A stretch of 64,000 bases of DNA, from the NCBI GenBank assembly GCA_963757335.1, contig CAVWRJ010000013.1, positions 186,001-250,000 on the forward strand. Reading direction: 5' to 3'. The translations under genes and the position numbers were made by a program. This document shows, piece by piece, positions 51,749 to 59,791 of the stretch; position 1 is the first letter of the stretch; each line of letters opens with the position of its first letter. Source of the stretch: DASQPA01 sp963757335. GTDB lineage: Bacteria > Acidobacteriota > Thermoanaerobaculia > Multivoradales > UBA5704. The notes beneath the pieces were generated by a model. It searched no databases. It had not been told where the DNA came from and worked only from the letters and a program-made list of their open reading frames with translations.

Positions 51749-52636
51749 TTACCTGGAGGCCAGCTCCTCGCCGGCGAGGCCGCCACCCTCGGGGAGCCGG
51801 CGGCCGAGGTACTCGCCGGGGGCGAGGCCGGAGAACTCGCGGAAGTCGCGGTTGAAGTGCGCCTGGTCGTAGTAGCCGCAGTCGTAGGCGATCTCCGCCC
51901 AACGCACACTCTCCTCGCCCTCCAGGAGACGGACGGCGCGGCGGAAGCGGAGGACCCGCGCGAAGGTCTTGGGCGTCAGGCCGACCTGCTCCCTGAACTG
52001 GGCGATCAGGTGCTTGCGGCTCCAGCCGAGCTCGGCCGCCAGGGCGCCGATGCCGACCTGGCCGTCCGCGGCGGACAGCCGGCTCCAGGCCCAGACGATC
52101 CCCGGCGCCGGCCCCCGCGAGAGGCCGATGCGAGCGGCGAAGACCGCGTCCAGGAGGACGAAGCAGGCCTCCCAGTCCGCCGCCTCCAGGAGATCCTGCC
52201 GCAGGCGGCGCCCCCACGCCCCGAAGAGATCTTCGAGCTCGACGACGCGATTGGTCACCTCGCTCATCGGCAGGCCGAGGAAACGGTAGGCCCCGAGGGG
52301 AGTGAAGTTGATCTGCAGCCCCTCCATCGACCCGTTCGACTCGGTGAAGATGTAGGAGTCCGACAGGCCGCCGACGCAGGCGTTGCGATCGACCGCCGAG
52401 CCCACCGGGTCGCGCGGGTCGACGATGCGGAGCGGCGACCCCAGGTTGACGATCAGCACCACGTCGATGGTGGGAACTTCGAGCCCCCGCTTGAAGGTCG
52501 CGCCGGAGAGCGAGTAGCCCATGTAGTGGCGGATGTGCTCGCGGAGGACCGGCGCCGGCCGGCGGACCACCGTCTCCCAGGTCCCCAGCGCGGAGGAGTG
52601 CCGGATGACGCGGTCGACGGCAGCCGGGACGCTCAC
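51749..52636 (-). CDS. AraC-family transcriptional regulator
   Basis: A 295-residue regulator. The C-terminal ~100 residues hold two HTHs (IGALAAELGWSRKHLIAQFREQVGLTP, WAEIAYDCGYYDQAHFNRDFREFSGLAPGEY). The N-terminal ~170 form the ligand part, with GGLSDSYIFTESNG. GTG start overlaps the stop of the small RDD-like gene (GTGA). Likely regulates the VOC gene downstream, a frequent pairing; inference. Confidence 0.9.
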   Translation of the reverse strand: MSVPAAVDRVIRHSSALGTWETVVRRPAPVLREHIRHYMGYSLSGATFKRGLEVPTIDVVLIVNLGSPLRIVDPRDPVGSAVDRNACVGGLSDSYIFTESNGSMEGLQINFTPLGAYRFLGLPMSEVTNRVVELEDLFGAWGRRLRQDLLEAADWEACFVLLDAVFAARIGLSRGPAPGIVWAWSRLSAADGQVGIGALAAELGWSRKHLIAQFREQVGLTPKTFARVLRFRRAVRLLEGEESVRWAEIAYDCGYYDQAHFNRDFREFSGLAPGEYLGRRLPEGGGLAGEELASR

Positions 52637-52800
52637 GGCGGACCCGGCCGGTCGATCAGCAAGCCGACAATGGCGAGCGTGAAGTCGATCGCGAAGGCGC
52701 CAAGCCGCGACCTGAAGGAGGCCAGACGCACCCCCTCGAGCGCCTGCATGCGCGTCGTCTCGTGACCCTTGTAGGTCCTCACCTTGGGTAGCTTCTTCAT
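52633..52800 (-). CDS. Truncated RDD-like small membrane protein
   Basis: A 55-residue protein from ATG 52800 after GGGAGATCCCG, ending in a stop that overlaps the AraC start. The C-terminal half, FRSRLGAFAIDFTLAIVGLL, is the first helix of an RDD domain (Arg then Asp in the helix); the rest of the usual ~130-residue domain is missing. It may be a remnant kept as a translational leader for the AraC gene, or a real one-helix protein. Confidence 0.6.
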   Translation of the reverse strand: MKKLPKVRTYKGHETTRMQALEGVRLASFRSRLGAFAIDFTLAIVGLLIDRPGPP

Positions 52801-52827
52801 CGGGATCTCCCGAGCCGGAAGCTTACC

Positions 52828-53655
52828 TTAAGGCGCCGACGAAACCGGCTGGACGACGAAATCCGCCCGTACCTCGATCCGCGGTGTATCGCCGAGGCGC
52901 TCGCACACCTCGTGCAACTCCAGGATGTGCTCGGGCCCCATCTGGAGCACGTGCTCGTCGGGCTGGTAGGTCGAGCCGAGCGGATAGAGCTCCCCCGCCT
53001 CCCGGCGCATCTCGATGTGGCAGCCGAGGACGTACGACACCGGATGGGCCTGGGCGAAGGCCGCCAGCCGCGCCGCGCTCGCCCGGAAGGCCGGCCAATC
53101 GCGCACGGTCAAGAGCCCCGGGTAGAGCAGGTCCCCGGAAAAGATCGTCCTCGTCGCCTCGTCGTAGAACGCCACATGGTTCGGCTCGTGGCCGGGGATG
53201 GGAAAGACTTTCAGCGGCCGCTCGCCTAAATCGATCGCTCCCTTTCCCTCCGGCCAGCCGTCGATCCCGAAGGCCGCCCGAACGCTCGCGAGATCCGTTC
53301 CTACAATCTCCGTCCGGGGCCGCGCCGCGAAGAACGGATCGCCGAAAATGTGATCGCCGTGGCTGTGGGTGTGGGCGACGAGGAGGGGGAAGCTCTCCGT
53401 TCCTCTAGCGATGAAAATACTTTCGACCGCTTCGCGCACCGGCAACGGCCGGCGGTCGTCCGGCTCCGCACCGCTGTCTAAGAGGAGCGCTCTTTCGTTT
53501 CCAAAAAGCAAATAGAGGAAAGGCGCCTCGAAGCTGCTGCACTTGTTCTGCCGCAGCGCATAGGTATCGCCGTCCAGCTGGTGAACCTGGAACGCCGGAT
53601 GGTCGTCCCGCGCGCAATCCGGACTGCCGTGGATCCATTGCACCGGGAAGTTCAT
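52828..53655 (-). CDS. Metallo-beta-lactamase-fold hydrolase
   Basis: A 275-residue cytoplasmic hydrolase. Metal motif VAHTHSHGDHIFGDPF near residue 95 (HxHxDH), PIPGHEPNHVAFYD near 155 and TIFSGDLLYPGLL near 170, with VLGCHIEM as the last ligand. Unlike the B3 enzyme at 18.6 kb, it has no signal peptide and lacks the B3 signature. Same strand as the PLD gene upstream with a 18-base gap, so probably co-transcribed. Confidence 0.87.
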   Translation of the reverse strand: MNFPVQWIHGSPDCARDDHPAFQVHQLDGDTYALRQNKCSSFEAPFLYLLFGNERALLLDSGAEPDDRRPLPVREAVESIFIARGTESFPLLVAHTHSHGDHIFGDPFFAARPRTEIVGTDLASVRAAFGIDGWPEGKGAIDLGERPLKVFPIPGHEPNHVAFYDEATRTIFSGDLLYPGLLTVRDWPAFRASAARLAAFAQAHPVSYVLGCHIEMRREAGELYPLGSTYQPDEHVLQMGPEHILELHEVCERLGDTPRIEVRADFVVQPVSSAP

Positions 53656-53673
53656 CGATCGGTTCCGCGGCTC

Positions 53674-55002
53674 TCAGTAGAGCGGCTGGAAGAGAACCGA
53701 AAAGGCTTCGGCGAGGCGCTGCTGGGGACCGCGCTTCTTCCAAGCGTCGTAGGTCACCTGGCGGCAGGCTTTCTCGTCCTCGGCGAAGACCGCTTCCAGC
53801 CGGGCCGAGAACTCGCGGTCGTAGAAGGACAGGCTGTCCTCGGCGTTTTCGAGCAGCGAGCGGGCGTCGAAGTTGATCGAACCGATGGTGCTGAACATGC
53901 CGTCGAAGACCGCGTCCTTGTTGTGCATCATCGTCCGGTTGTACTCGAAGATCTTGACGCCCGCGGTCAGGAGCTCGCCGTAGTGGACACGCGAGGCCAT
54001 GCGGAGGAGCGGCATGTCGATGTGCCGGCCGGGGACCATGACCCGCACGTCGACGCCGCGCTTGGCCGCATCGATCAACGCCTGGCGGATCTGCGCGTCG
54101 GGGACGAAGTAGGCATTCTGGATATGGATCGACTTCCGGGCCGACTCGATCGCCACCAGATACATCATCTCGGCGAGCGAGGACGAGTCGCCGCGCGACA
54201 TCTTGACCCCCTGCGCCACGACCTCCCCCGCCGGAGCGAGCCGCGGATAGAAGCGGTCGCCGGCCAGGATCTCGCCGGTCGTATAGGTCCAGTCCTCGGC
54301 GAAAATCGCCTGCATCTGCGCCGAGACCGGGCCGGTGGCCCGCACCATCATGTCCCGCCACTCCTTGGGATTTCTGGCGTTCCCGAACCAGGGGTCGGCG
54401 ATGCAGAAGCCGCCGGCGAAGCTCACGGTGCCGTCGACGACGAGGATCTTCCGGTGCGACCGCCGGCCGATCTTGTAGAGGCTCCAGAGCCGTATGGGGT
54501 GGAAGACGGAGGCCTTGACCCCCGCCTTTCGCATCCGGTCGAGGAGCGGCCCGGTGCGGCTGCTCCCCGTGGCATCCACCAGCACCCGCACCTCGACGCC
54601 CCGCCGCGCGGCGTCCATCAGCGCCACGGCGAACGTCTCGCCGGCCTTGTCGTTCTTGAAGATGTAGGACTCCAGGTCGACCGTCATCTTGGCGTCGTGG
54701 ATCGCCCCGATCATTCCGGGGAAGATCTCGTCGCCGTTGTTGAGGATCTCGGCGTGATTTCCTCCCACCATCGGGCTGCCGAAGCCGTCGAGCGAGCGCC
54801 GGAAAGAAGCGTCCTCGACAGAGGACGGGTGATCGTAGGTATAGGCGCTCCGCTTGTCGAACGAGAGCAGGGTGCAGCCCGAGGTCAGAACGAGAATCGC
54901 CAGGCCCAATCCGGCGGCGAGGGAGCGGCCTCGCCCGGCGAGCGGCCGCGAGAGGTTCGAGGTCGACGGTACTTGCGATTCGGCTTGCGATTCGACGGCC
55001 AA
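53674..55002 (-). CDS. Phospholipase-D-superfamily lipoprotein, cardiolipin-synthase-like
   Basis: A 442-residue protein with membrane anchor/lipobox (LAILVLTSGC near residue 43). Two HKD motifs: SHRKILVVDGTVSFAGG near 205 and MHNKDAVFDGMFSTIGSINFD near 360, the second with MHNK. Such enzymes transfer phosphatidyl groups or hydrolyse phospholipids. The start is TTG 55002 with AAGGAGGG upstream; no ATG precedes the lipobox. It lies back to back with the dienelactone hydrolase gene. Confidence 0.88.
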   Translation of the reverse strand: MAVESQAESQVPSTSNLSRPLAGRGRSLAAGLGLAILVLTSGCTLLSFDKRSAYTYDHPSSVEDASFRRSLDGFGSPMVGGNHAEILNNGDEIFPGMIGAIHDAKMTVDLESYIFKNDKAGETFAVALMDAARRGVEVRVLVDATGSSRTGPLLDRMRKAGVKASVFHPIRLWSLYKIGRRSHRKILVVDGTVSFAGGFCIADPWFGNARNPKEWRDMMVRATGPVSAQMQAIFAEDWTYTTGEILAGDRFYPRLAPAGEVVAQGVKMSRGDSSSLAEMMYLVAIESARKSIHIQNAYFVPDAQIRQALIDAAKRGVDVRVMVPGRHIDMPLLRMASRVHYGELLTAGVKIFEYNRTMMHNKDAVFDGMFSTIGSINFDARSLLENAEDSLSFYDREFSARLEAVFAEDEKACRQVTYDAWKKRGPQQRLAEAFSVLFQPLY

Positions 55003-55131
55003 CGCCCTACCCTCCTTGATGGGAGACGTGTTTCTATATCCAGACAGCTGTATCGGGACTATTGCATAGAGCGTGCCCGGCTGCGGCAGCGCTAGAATGA
55101 ACGCGGGCATTTTCAGAAGGAGGCTACAACC

Positions 55132-56007
55132 ATGTGGGCAACGCTCGTCGCAACCGTTCTCCTGGCGATCCCCTCGCCGGCACCCGCCGCTCCGCAGGGA
55201 ACCGCTCCTGCGCCGGCTGCCGCGGCCCCTACTCCGGCGCGCGACGAGAGCCTGCCGCCCGGCGAGCCGCAGGCCAAGGCCGCCCTGGAGAAGTCGCCTC
55301 GCCACGGCGAGTACGTGGACGTCAAGCTCCCCGCGGGCGGGACGCCGATCCGGACCTGGATCGTCTACCCCGAGCGCAAGGACAAGGCGCCGGTCGTCCT
55401 CCTCATCCATGAGATCTACGGCCTCTCCGACTGGATGCGCGGCGTCGCCGACCAGCTCGCCAAGGAGGGCTACATCGCCGTCGCCCCCGACCTCATCTCC
55501 GGGCTGGGGCCGAACGGCGGCGGTACCGAGTCCGCTGCCAGCCGCGACGACGTGGTCGCCCTGGTCCGCAAGCTCACGCCCGAGCAGACGACCGCCCGGT
55601 TGAACGCCGTCCGCGACTACGCCCTCCATCTCCCCTCCGCCACGGGTAAGACCGCCACGATCGGCTTCTGCTGGGGAGGCGGCAAGAGCTTCGCCTACGC
55701 CGCCACCCAGCCGGGCTTGAACGCCGCCGTCGTCTACTACGGAACTCCGCCGGAGCCCGCCGACCTGAACCGCATCCAGGCCCCCGTCCTCGGCCTCTAC
55801 GGCGGCGACGACGCCCGAGTCGACGCCACCATCCCGCCGGCCGAGGCCGCAATGAAGAAGCTTGGGAAGAGCTACGAGCCGCACGTCTACGAAGGGGCCG
55901 GCCACGGCTTCCTCCGCGCCCAGGACGACCGAAACGGCGCCAACCGCAAGGCGACCCAGCAGGCTTGGCCGCGGACGCTGGCGTTCTTGCGCGAACATTT
56001 GAAGTAG
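55132..56007 (+). CDS. Exported dienelactone-hydrolase-family protein
   Basis: A 291-residue alpha/beta hydrolase with signal peptide (~1-19) and Ala/Pro-rich spacer to ~45. The triad is Cys in IGFCWGGGKSFAYA near 180, Asp in GGDDARVD near 223 and His in GAGHGFLRAQ near 260, the dienelactone hydrolase arrangement. Exported members probably act on other lactones or esters. Start ATG after AAGGAGG. Confidence 0.9.
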   Translation: MWATLVATVLLAIPSPAPAAPQGTAPAPAAAAPTPARDESLPPGEPQAKAALEKSPRHGEYVDVKLPAGGTPIRTWIVYPERKDKAPVVLLIHEIYGLSDWMRGVADQLAKEGYIAVAPDLISGLGPNGGGTESAASRDDVVALVRKLTPEQTTARLNAVRDYALHLPSATGKTATIGFCWGGGKSFAYAATQPGLNAAVVYYGTPPEPADLNRIQAPVLGLYGGDDARVDATIPPAEAAMKKLGKSYEPHVYEGAGHGFLRAQDDRNGANRKATQQAWPRTLAFLREHLK

Positions 56008-56081
56008 ACGTGAAGTCGGTGGGGAGCGGCAACTCGGCGCTGAAGGTTGAAATTGGCATGTTTTCCACCTAAGCTAAAGCC

Positions 56082-56354
56082 ATGGCGCTGAACATCAAGA
56101 GCCCCGAGGTGGAAAAGCTGGTGGCGGCAGTCGCCGCGATGACCGGCGAGAGCAAGACGGAAACGGTCCGTCGCGCCCTGGAGGAACGCCGCGAGCGGCT
56201 GAGCTTGCAGCACTTGCAAGGTGAACGCGGCCACGACTTTCTGCGTTACCTCGCGGAGGAAGTCTGGCCGACAGCCCCGCCCGGTCAACTCGGCCGCCGC
56301 CTCAGCCGTGATGAGGAAGACGAGATCCTCGGCTATGGACCGGGAGGGGTGTGA
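56082..56354 (+). CDS. vapB: Type II antitoxin, VapB (Rv0623-like)
   Basis: A 90-residue antitoxin: MALNIKSPEVEKLVAAVAA and GESKTETVRRALEERRERL is the PSK/Rv0623-type ribbon-helix-helix start. The C-terminal RRLSRDEEDEILGYGP tail would wrap the toxin. The stop overlaps the PIN toxin GTG start by four bases. Confidence 0.9.
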   Translation: MALNIKSPEVEKLVAAVAAMTGESKTETVRRALEERRERLSLQHLQGERGHDFLRYLAEEVWPTAPPGQLGRRLSRDEEDEILGYGPGGV

Positions 56355-56737
56355 TCGTCGACAGCTCGGTCCTCGTCGCCATTGCCCTGAAGGAGCCGGG
56401 TTACGAGGAACTGGTGCACAAGCTCCGATCCACGGACACGCTCGGTATAGGCACCCCGACTCTCACCGAGGCTGGGATGGTGCTGTCGGCCCGTCTGGGT
56501 GTTGAGCCGCAGGCGCTGCTGGACCGGTTTCTGCGCGACTTCGGGATTGTGCCGATAGCCTTCGGGGAGCCGCACTGGCGGGAAGCCCTGGAAGCCTTCC
56601 GCCGCTTCGGCAAGGGGCGCCATGCGGCCGCTCTCAACTTCGGCGACTGCCTCAGCTACGCCGTCGCCAAGCTCGCCGGCCATTCTCTCCTCTTTGTCGG
56701 CAACGACTTCTCCCGCACGGATATCGAAGTGGCCTGA
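56351..56737 (+). CDS. vapC: VapC-type PIN-domain ribonuclease toxin
   Basis: A 128-residue PIN RNase, intact by length. Acidic residues at the expected places: IVDSSVLVAIALKEPGYEEL (first Asp), TLTEAGMVLSARLG (Glu), NFGDCLSYAVAKLAGHSLLFVGNDFSRTDI (third and fourth Asp). Pairs with the VapB before it. A 23-base piece of this gene recurs at 58389-58411. Confidence 0.92.
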   Translation: MIVDSSVLVAIALKEPGYEELVHKLRSTDTLGIGTPTLTEAGMVLSARLGVEPQALLDRFLRDFGIVPIAFGEPHWREALEAFRRFGKGRHAAALNFGDCLSYAVAKLAGHSLLFVGNDFSRTDIEVA

Positions 56738-56801
56738 ACAGGTTCGGCGGGACTTTCAAAAAGTTCGGCGGATTCTATATTGGTTCGCGAAGATCTCGCG
56801 A

Positions 56802-56972
56802 AACGCTTGGCACGTCGTCAGCCGGCTCGGAAGCTACCTCGACCGCCTGGGCCTCGACCGCGGCACGCTGATCGTCTTCGACAGCCGTAAAGAGGCGCCG
56901 CCGATGCCGGAGCGGTGCTCGCGAGAAGAGGTCGCGGTGGAGGGGCGGACGGTTACAGTCGTGCGGCTCTGA
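56802..56972 (+). pseudogene. 3' remnant of an AAA-ATPase/PD-(D/E)XK-type gene
   Basis: Only the last ~56 codons of a larger protein remain: YLDRLGLDRGTLIVFDSRKE, then APPMPERCSREEVAVEGRTVTVVRL. This is the usual ending of stand-alone AAA-type proteins with a nuclease-like C-terminus. No start or upstream homologous sequence is visible. Part of it is duplicated at 58323-58383. Confidence 0.65.
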
Positions 56973-57029
56973 GGATCTGCGGCCTTGCGAGACCTTCAGC
57001 AGGCACGCCAAGACACGAAAGGAAGAGCG

Positions 57030-57374
57030 ATGTCCAAGCTGTTATCTATTATTCTCCTGATTGTCGTACTCGTCTCTACTGCTTGCGCTTCGACCGGCAA
57101 GGCCACGGCAAAGCTGGAACCGGGCATGACGAAGCAACAGATTCTTGACGTTCTTGGATCTCCGGCTGACCGCTCCTTCCGTGGAAGTGCTGAAGCCTGG
57201 CAGTACCAGGAAATAGCGGGGTTCGGTCAGTGCAAGTACACCACCGTCTGGATATCGAATGGCAAGCTTCTCGGCATCTCAACTCGCCGGGGCGGAAGCG
57301 TGGCGGGGTGTGGCCTCGGTTCACACGAGGTCGATTGGAGCCAGATGCCATCAGTCGATAGGAGTCATAACTGA
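57030..57374 (+). CDS. SmpA/OmlA (BamE)-like lipoprotein
   Basis: A 114-residue lipoprotein: lipobox VLVSTACAS near residue 18, then LEPGMTKQQILDVLGSPADRSF, the BamE/OmlA-type fold, and EAWQYQE. BamE proteins assist outer-membrane protein assembly, but many small OmlA-like lipoproteins have other roles. Start at ATG 57030 after GGAAGAG. Its 3' end overlaps the truncated PIN-like gene by ten bases. Confidence 0.8.
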   Translation: MSKLLSIILLIVVLVSTACASTGKATAKLEPGMTKQQILDVLGSPADRSFRGSAEAWQYQEIAGFGQCKYTTVWISNGKLLGISTRRGGSVAGCGLGSHEVDWSQMPSVDRSHN

Positions 57375-57526
57375 AGGCCGTCTAACCAGCACTGACATGC
57401 GAGACAGCGACAATTCTCGGGAAAGCGACTGCGGAGGGCGACGATCTCGAAGCCGTCGAGCTCCAAGAGGAGAGCGAGCGCTTCGGCCACCCGCCAGGCT
57501 ACACAGTTATCGAAAAAGAATTTCAC
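57365..57526 (-). pseudogene. Truncated DUF5615 PIN-like toxin
   Basis: Starts at GTG 57526 overlapping the DUF433 gene stop (GTGA). The frame reads KFFFDNCVAWRVAEALALL, then DGFEIVALRSRFPEN, which is the start of a DUF5615 PIN-like protein. After ~38 residues the sequence becomes unrelated (CRCLACQCWLDGLQL) and stops at 57365. Full family length is well over 100 residues, so the toxin has lost its C-terminal two thirds. Confidence 0.8.
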
Positions 57527-58212
57527 GCGGCACGGAGGGCGCGCTCGTACTCCTCGGCATCGCGCACGGAGTCGGGTTCGACTTTATACCAGTACGCCAC
57601 ACTCTCGACTCTCTTCTCAGCCCCCAGGGCACCCGCGAGGATCGCGGTTGGAACGCCTTCAGGGCAGATGGGCTGGCCAAAGTTTCTCCGCCGATCGACT
57701 AGGACACGGCGGTCCTTCCCAAGGGGCCACCAGCGCAACAACTCGTCGTACTCCGAGTACTCCAGAGCGTCGTACAAGCGATCCCAAACAAAGGAAAGCA
57801 GGTACTGCCCCGAGGAAAGATCGAAGACGGCCCGACGCTCCTGTTCGTCCAGGATGTCGGCCAGAATTCGCTTGCCATCGGTCTTGAACTTGATCGAAGA
57901 AAGCGGATAGGTCTGCTCTACCAACTGGGTGGCAACACCGATCGTCTTCCGGATGGATTGAAGACTGATACCACGCTCCTTGAAGTGGGCAACAAATTGA
58001 ATCTCGATCAGATCCCGGAAACCGAGGGCCCGAGAGTGATCGATGATCGGGATTTGAGGGATCCATAGCGGATCGCGCAGAGAAGCCGCTCCTCTTTTGG
58101 ATCGCGACCGATAGCCCCACAGCCAACGTCGAATGGAGTCGGCCGGAATTCTCGTCAGCCGCGATGCCTCTGGGACGGTATAGATACCGACTCCGAGCAG
58201 ATTCTGAGTCAT
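57523..58212 (-). CDS. MerR-like HTH / DUF433 antitoxin
   Basis: A 229-residue protein. N-terminal HTH: YTVPEASRLTRIPADSIRRWLWG. Middle MerR-like helices: LIEIQFVAHFKERGISLQSIRKTI. C-terminal DUF433: LVDRRRNFGQPICPEGVPTAIL and VAYWYKVEPDSVRDAEEYERAL. In many genomes this pairs with a DUF5615 toxin; here the toxin is truncated, leaving the antitoxin intact. Lower GC and codon use differ somewhat from neighbours. Confidence 0.82.
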   Translation of the reverse strand: MTQNLLGVGIYTVPEASRLTRIPADSIRRWLWGYRSRSKRGAASLRDPLWIPQIPIIDHSRALGFRDLIEIQFVAHFKERGISLQSIRKTIGVATQLVEQTYPLSSIKFKTDGKRILADILDEQERRAVFDLSSGQYLLSFVWDRLYDALEYSEYDELLRWWPLGKDRRVLVDRRRNFGQPICPEGVPTAILAGALGAEKRVESVAYWYKVEPDSVRDAEEYERALRAA

Positions 58213-58322
58213 ACGATCCCTCCCGGGTGCGGCCTGGAGGAATAGTGCGGTATTCGATCGATGCGCTCCAGGCACCTTCGCGCAAGCGTACCACAGACAG
58301 GCGAAAGTCGAGCGCTATGCGC

Positions 58323-58411
58323 CGCGGCACGCTGATCGTCTTCGACGGCCGTACAGAGGCGCCGCCGATGCCGGAGCGGTGCTAGCCCGGTTACGAGGAA
58401 CTGGTGCACAA
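58323..58411. pseudogene. Mosaic scrap: AAA-protein 3' piece joined to vapC piece
   Basis: 58323-58383 copies the end of the AAA-type gene around 56860-56920 with about two or three differences. Immediately after, 58389-58411 is an exact 23-base copy of vapC 56399-56421 (GGTTACGAGGAACTGGTGCA and three more). The two donor segments are not adjacent in the source, and their order is reversed. Confidence 0.75.
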
Positions 58412-58434
58412 CGATTGGCACTACACCGCAGAAC

Positions 58435-59109
58435 TCATGCGGCACCGGCTGCCGGTACGAGCCCGGCTAGACTCTTCTCATGCTTCCGCACGGAGAGGAA
58501 CCAGACCAGGGCCAATGCCGTGCCCAGAGGAAACCATAGAACGACGAGCACGTTGAACCCGAGAGTTGCGCCATAGGCCAGACGAGAATACAACCGGCCG
58601 GAGCGCAGCACGGCGACCGCTAGGAAGAGCGAAGCCATGACCAGAAAACCCATACAGAGGGCCTTCAGAATATCCTCGCCGGGCCCAGGATTGAGCACGA
58701 AGCGAAAGGCCAGGGCCGCATCCACCAGGAGCAGCGCCAGAACGTAGAGGGCGACCGTATATAGGAACCGGGTACGCTCGGCGGCGCTGCTGAAAGAGAG
58801 TTCCCTCTCTCGGACCCGGGTCAGCCAGTAGATGGAGAGCGCCGTGCCGAAGGGAAAAAAGAGAAGGAGACAGAGGCTCACGGCAGCTGTTACCGGCAAA
58901 GCCGCAGGAACCCGCGTCCAGCGGAGGAGGGCAGCCGTCAGGCACGACGCGGCGACCAGGAACAGGATGCTCGTGACAAACCTGCGCAGGGCCTCCCCTC
59001 CGCCCACTGCTGACCCGGTGGACCGGGCAAAGGCGAGGAGCAGATGGAGGAGCCCCACACCCAGCAGGCCGACCGAGTACCCCCTGCCCGAACTCGTGAG
59101 AGTTTCCAT
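58435..59109 (-). CDS. Hypothetical six-helix membrane protein with internal duplication
   Basis: A 224-residue inner-membrane protein with six hydrophobic segments. The two halves repeat: FFPFGTALSIYWLTRVRERE near residue 85 and LWFPLGTALALVWFLSVRKHE near 195 occupy equivalent places at the end of each three-helix unit. No family recognised. A scrap of a VapB gene lies just upstream. Confidence 0.68.
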   Translation of the reverse strand: METLTSSGRGYSVGLLGVGLLHLLLAFARSTGSAVGGGEALRRFVTSILFLVAASCLTAALLRWTRVPAALPVTAAVSLCLLLFFPFGTALSIYWLTRVRERELSFSSAAERTRFLYTVALYVLALLLVDAALAFRFVLNPGPGEDILKALCMGFLVMASLFLAVAVLRSGRLYSRLAYGATLGFNVLVVLWFPLGTALALVWFLSVRKHEKSLAGLVPAAGAA

Positions 59110-59148
59110 GATGACATGAGATCACGAGATCGGCTTCACGATGAAATC

Positions 59149-59205
59149 CGAGCTTCAGAGTCAGCCTGGTGTCCATAGAGCCCCCATACATACGAAAGCT
59201 AGCAC
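59149..59205 (-). pseudogene. Copy of the vapB 5' end and leader
   Basis: About 56 bases nearly identical (three mismatches) to 60889-60945, covering the first ~9 codons (MDTRLTLKL) and the leader/-10 region of the VapB gene at 60668-60916. Downstream the frame is lost. It marks a former second vapBC copy or a gene-conversion scar. Confidence 0.8.
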
Positions 59206-59276
59206 GGCCGTGCCGGGTCGGGGCATGTCCCACACCCCTTGCCCCCCCTTCCCCTGAGACGCTAAGCTCCGCCGCC

Positions 59277-59762
59277 ATGTCCCCTGGCGACTACGAGCGC
59301 TTCCGGCAGCAGTTGGAGGCGCAGTTCCGTGCCGACGTCGAGCTCCTGTCCGAGGCCTACCGTACCAAGCTCCGGGCCTATGAGACGGTCTGCCGCGCCA
59401 GGGGCGAGCTCGAGGCCGAGCCCTGGACGCCTCCCGACGTTCCCAGGAGCCTCCCCGAGGCTGCGGCACCCTCCGCGGCGGAGGAGGCACCGGCCGCCCC
59501 GGAGGCCCCGTCCCCACCCTCACCTCCAGGGAAGAGCCGTGCCTACGAGATGCTCGACGCCATCTCCGGCGCCGTCGCGCAGGTGCCCGAGGTCTTCGAC
59601 AAGCATGACATCGGCCGCGCCCTGGGCTTCGCGCCGCGCCGCGCGACCCTCTCCCGTATCCTCCAGGACCTCGTCCTGGAAGGCGCCCTCGCCATCGACG
59701 AAGCGGGGACCGGCACGCGGCCTACCCGCTTCCGCAAAGTCCTCCCTGCGACGTCCTCCTGA
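59277..59762 (+). CDS. Hypothetical protein with helical N-terminus and winged-helix-like C-terminus
   Basis: A 161-residue protein: residues 1-45 amphipathic helix (YERFRQQLEAQFRADVELL), 50-85 Pro/Ala/Glu-rich linker, then YEMLDAISGAVAQVPEVFDKHDIGRALG and ATLSRILQDLVLEGALAIDE, which reads like a winged helix. Possibly a DNA-binding regulator; family not recognised. It ends at repeat array 3. Confidence 0.6.
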   Translation: MSPGDYERFRQQLEAQFRADVELLSEAYRTKLRAYETVCRARGELEAEPWTPPDVPRSLPEAAAPSAAEEAPAAPEAPSPPSPPGKSRAYEMLDAISGAVAQVPEVFDKHDIGRALGFAPRRATLSRILQDLVLEGALAIDEAGTGTRPTRFRKVLPATSS

Positions 59763-59791
59763 CCTGACGGCACGTTCCGCGGCCAGGGCGC

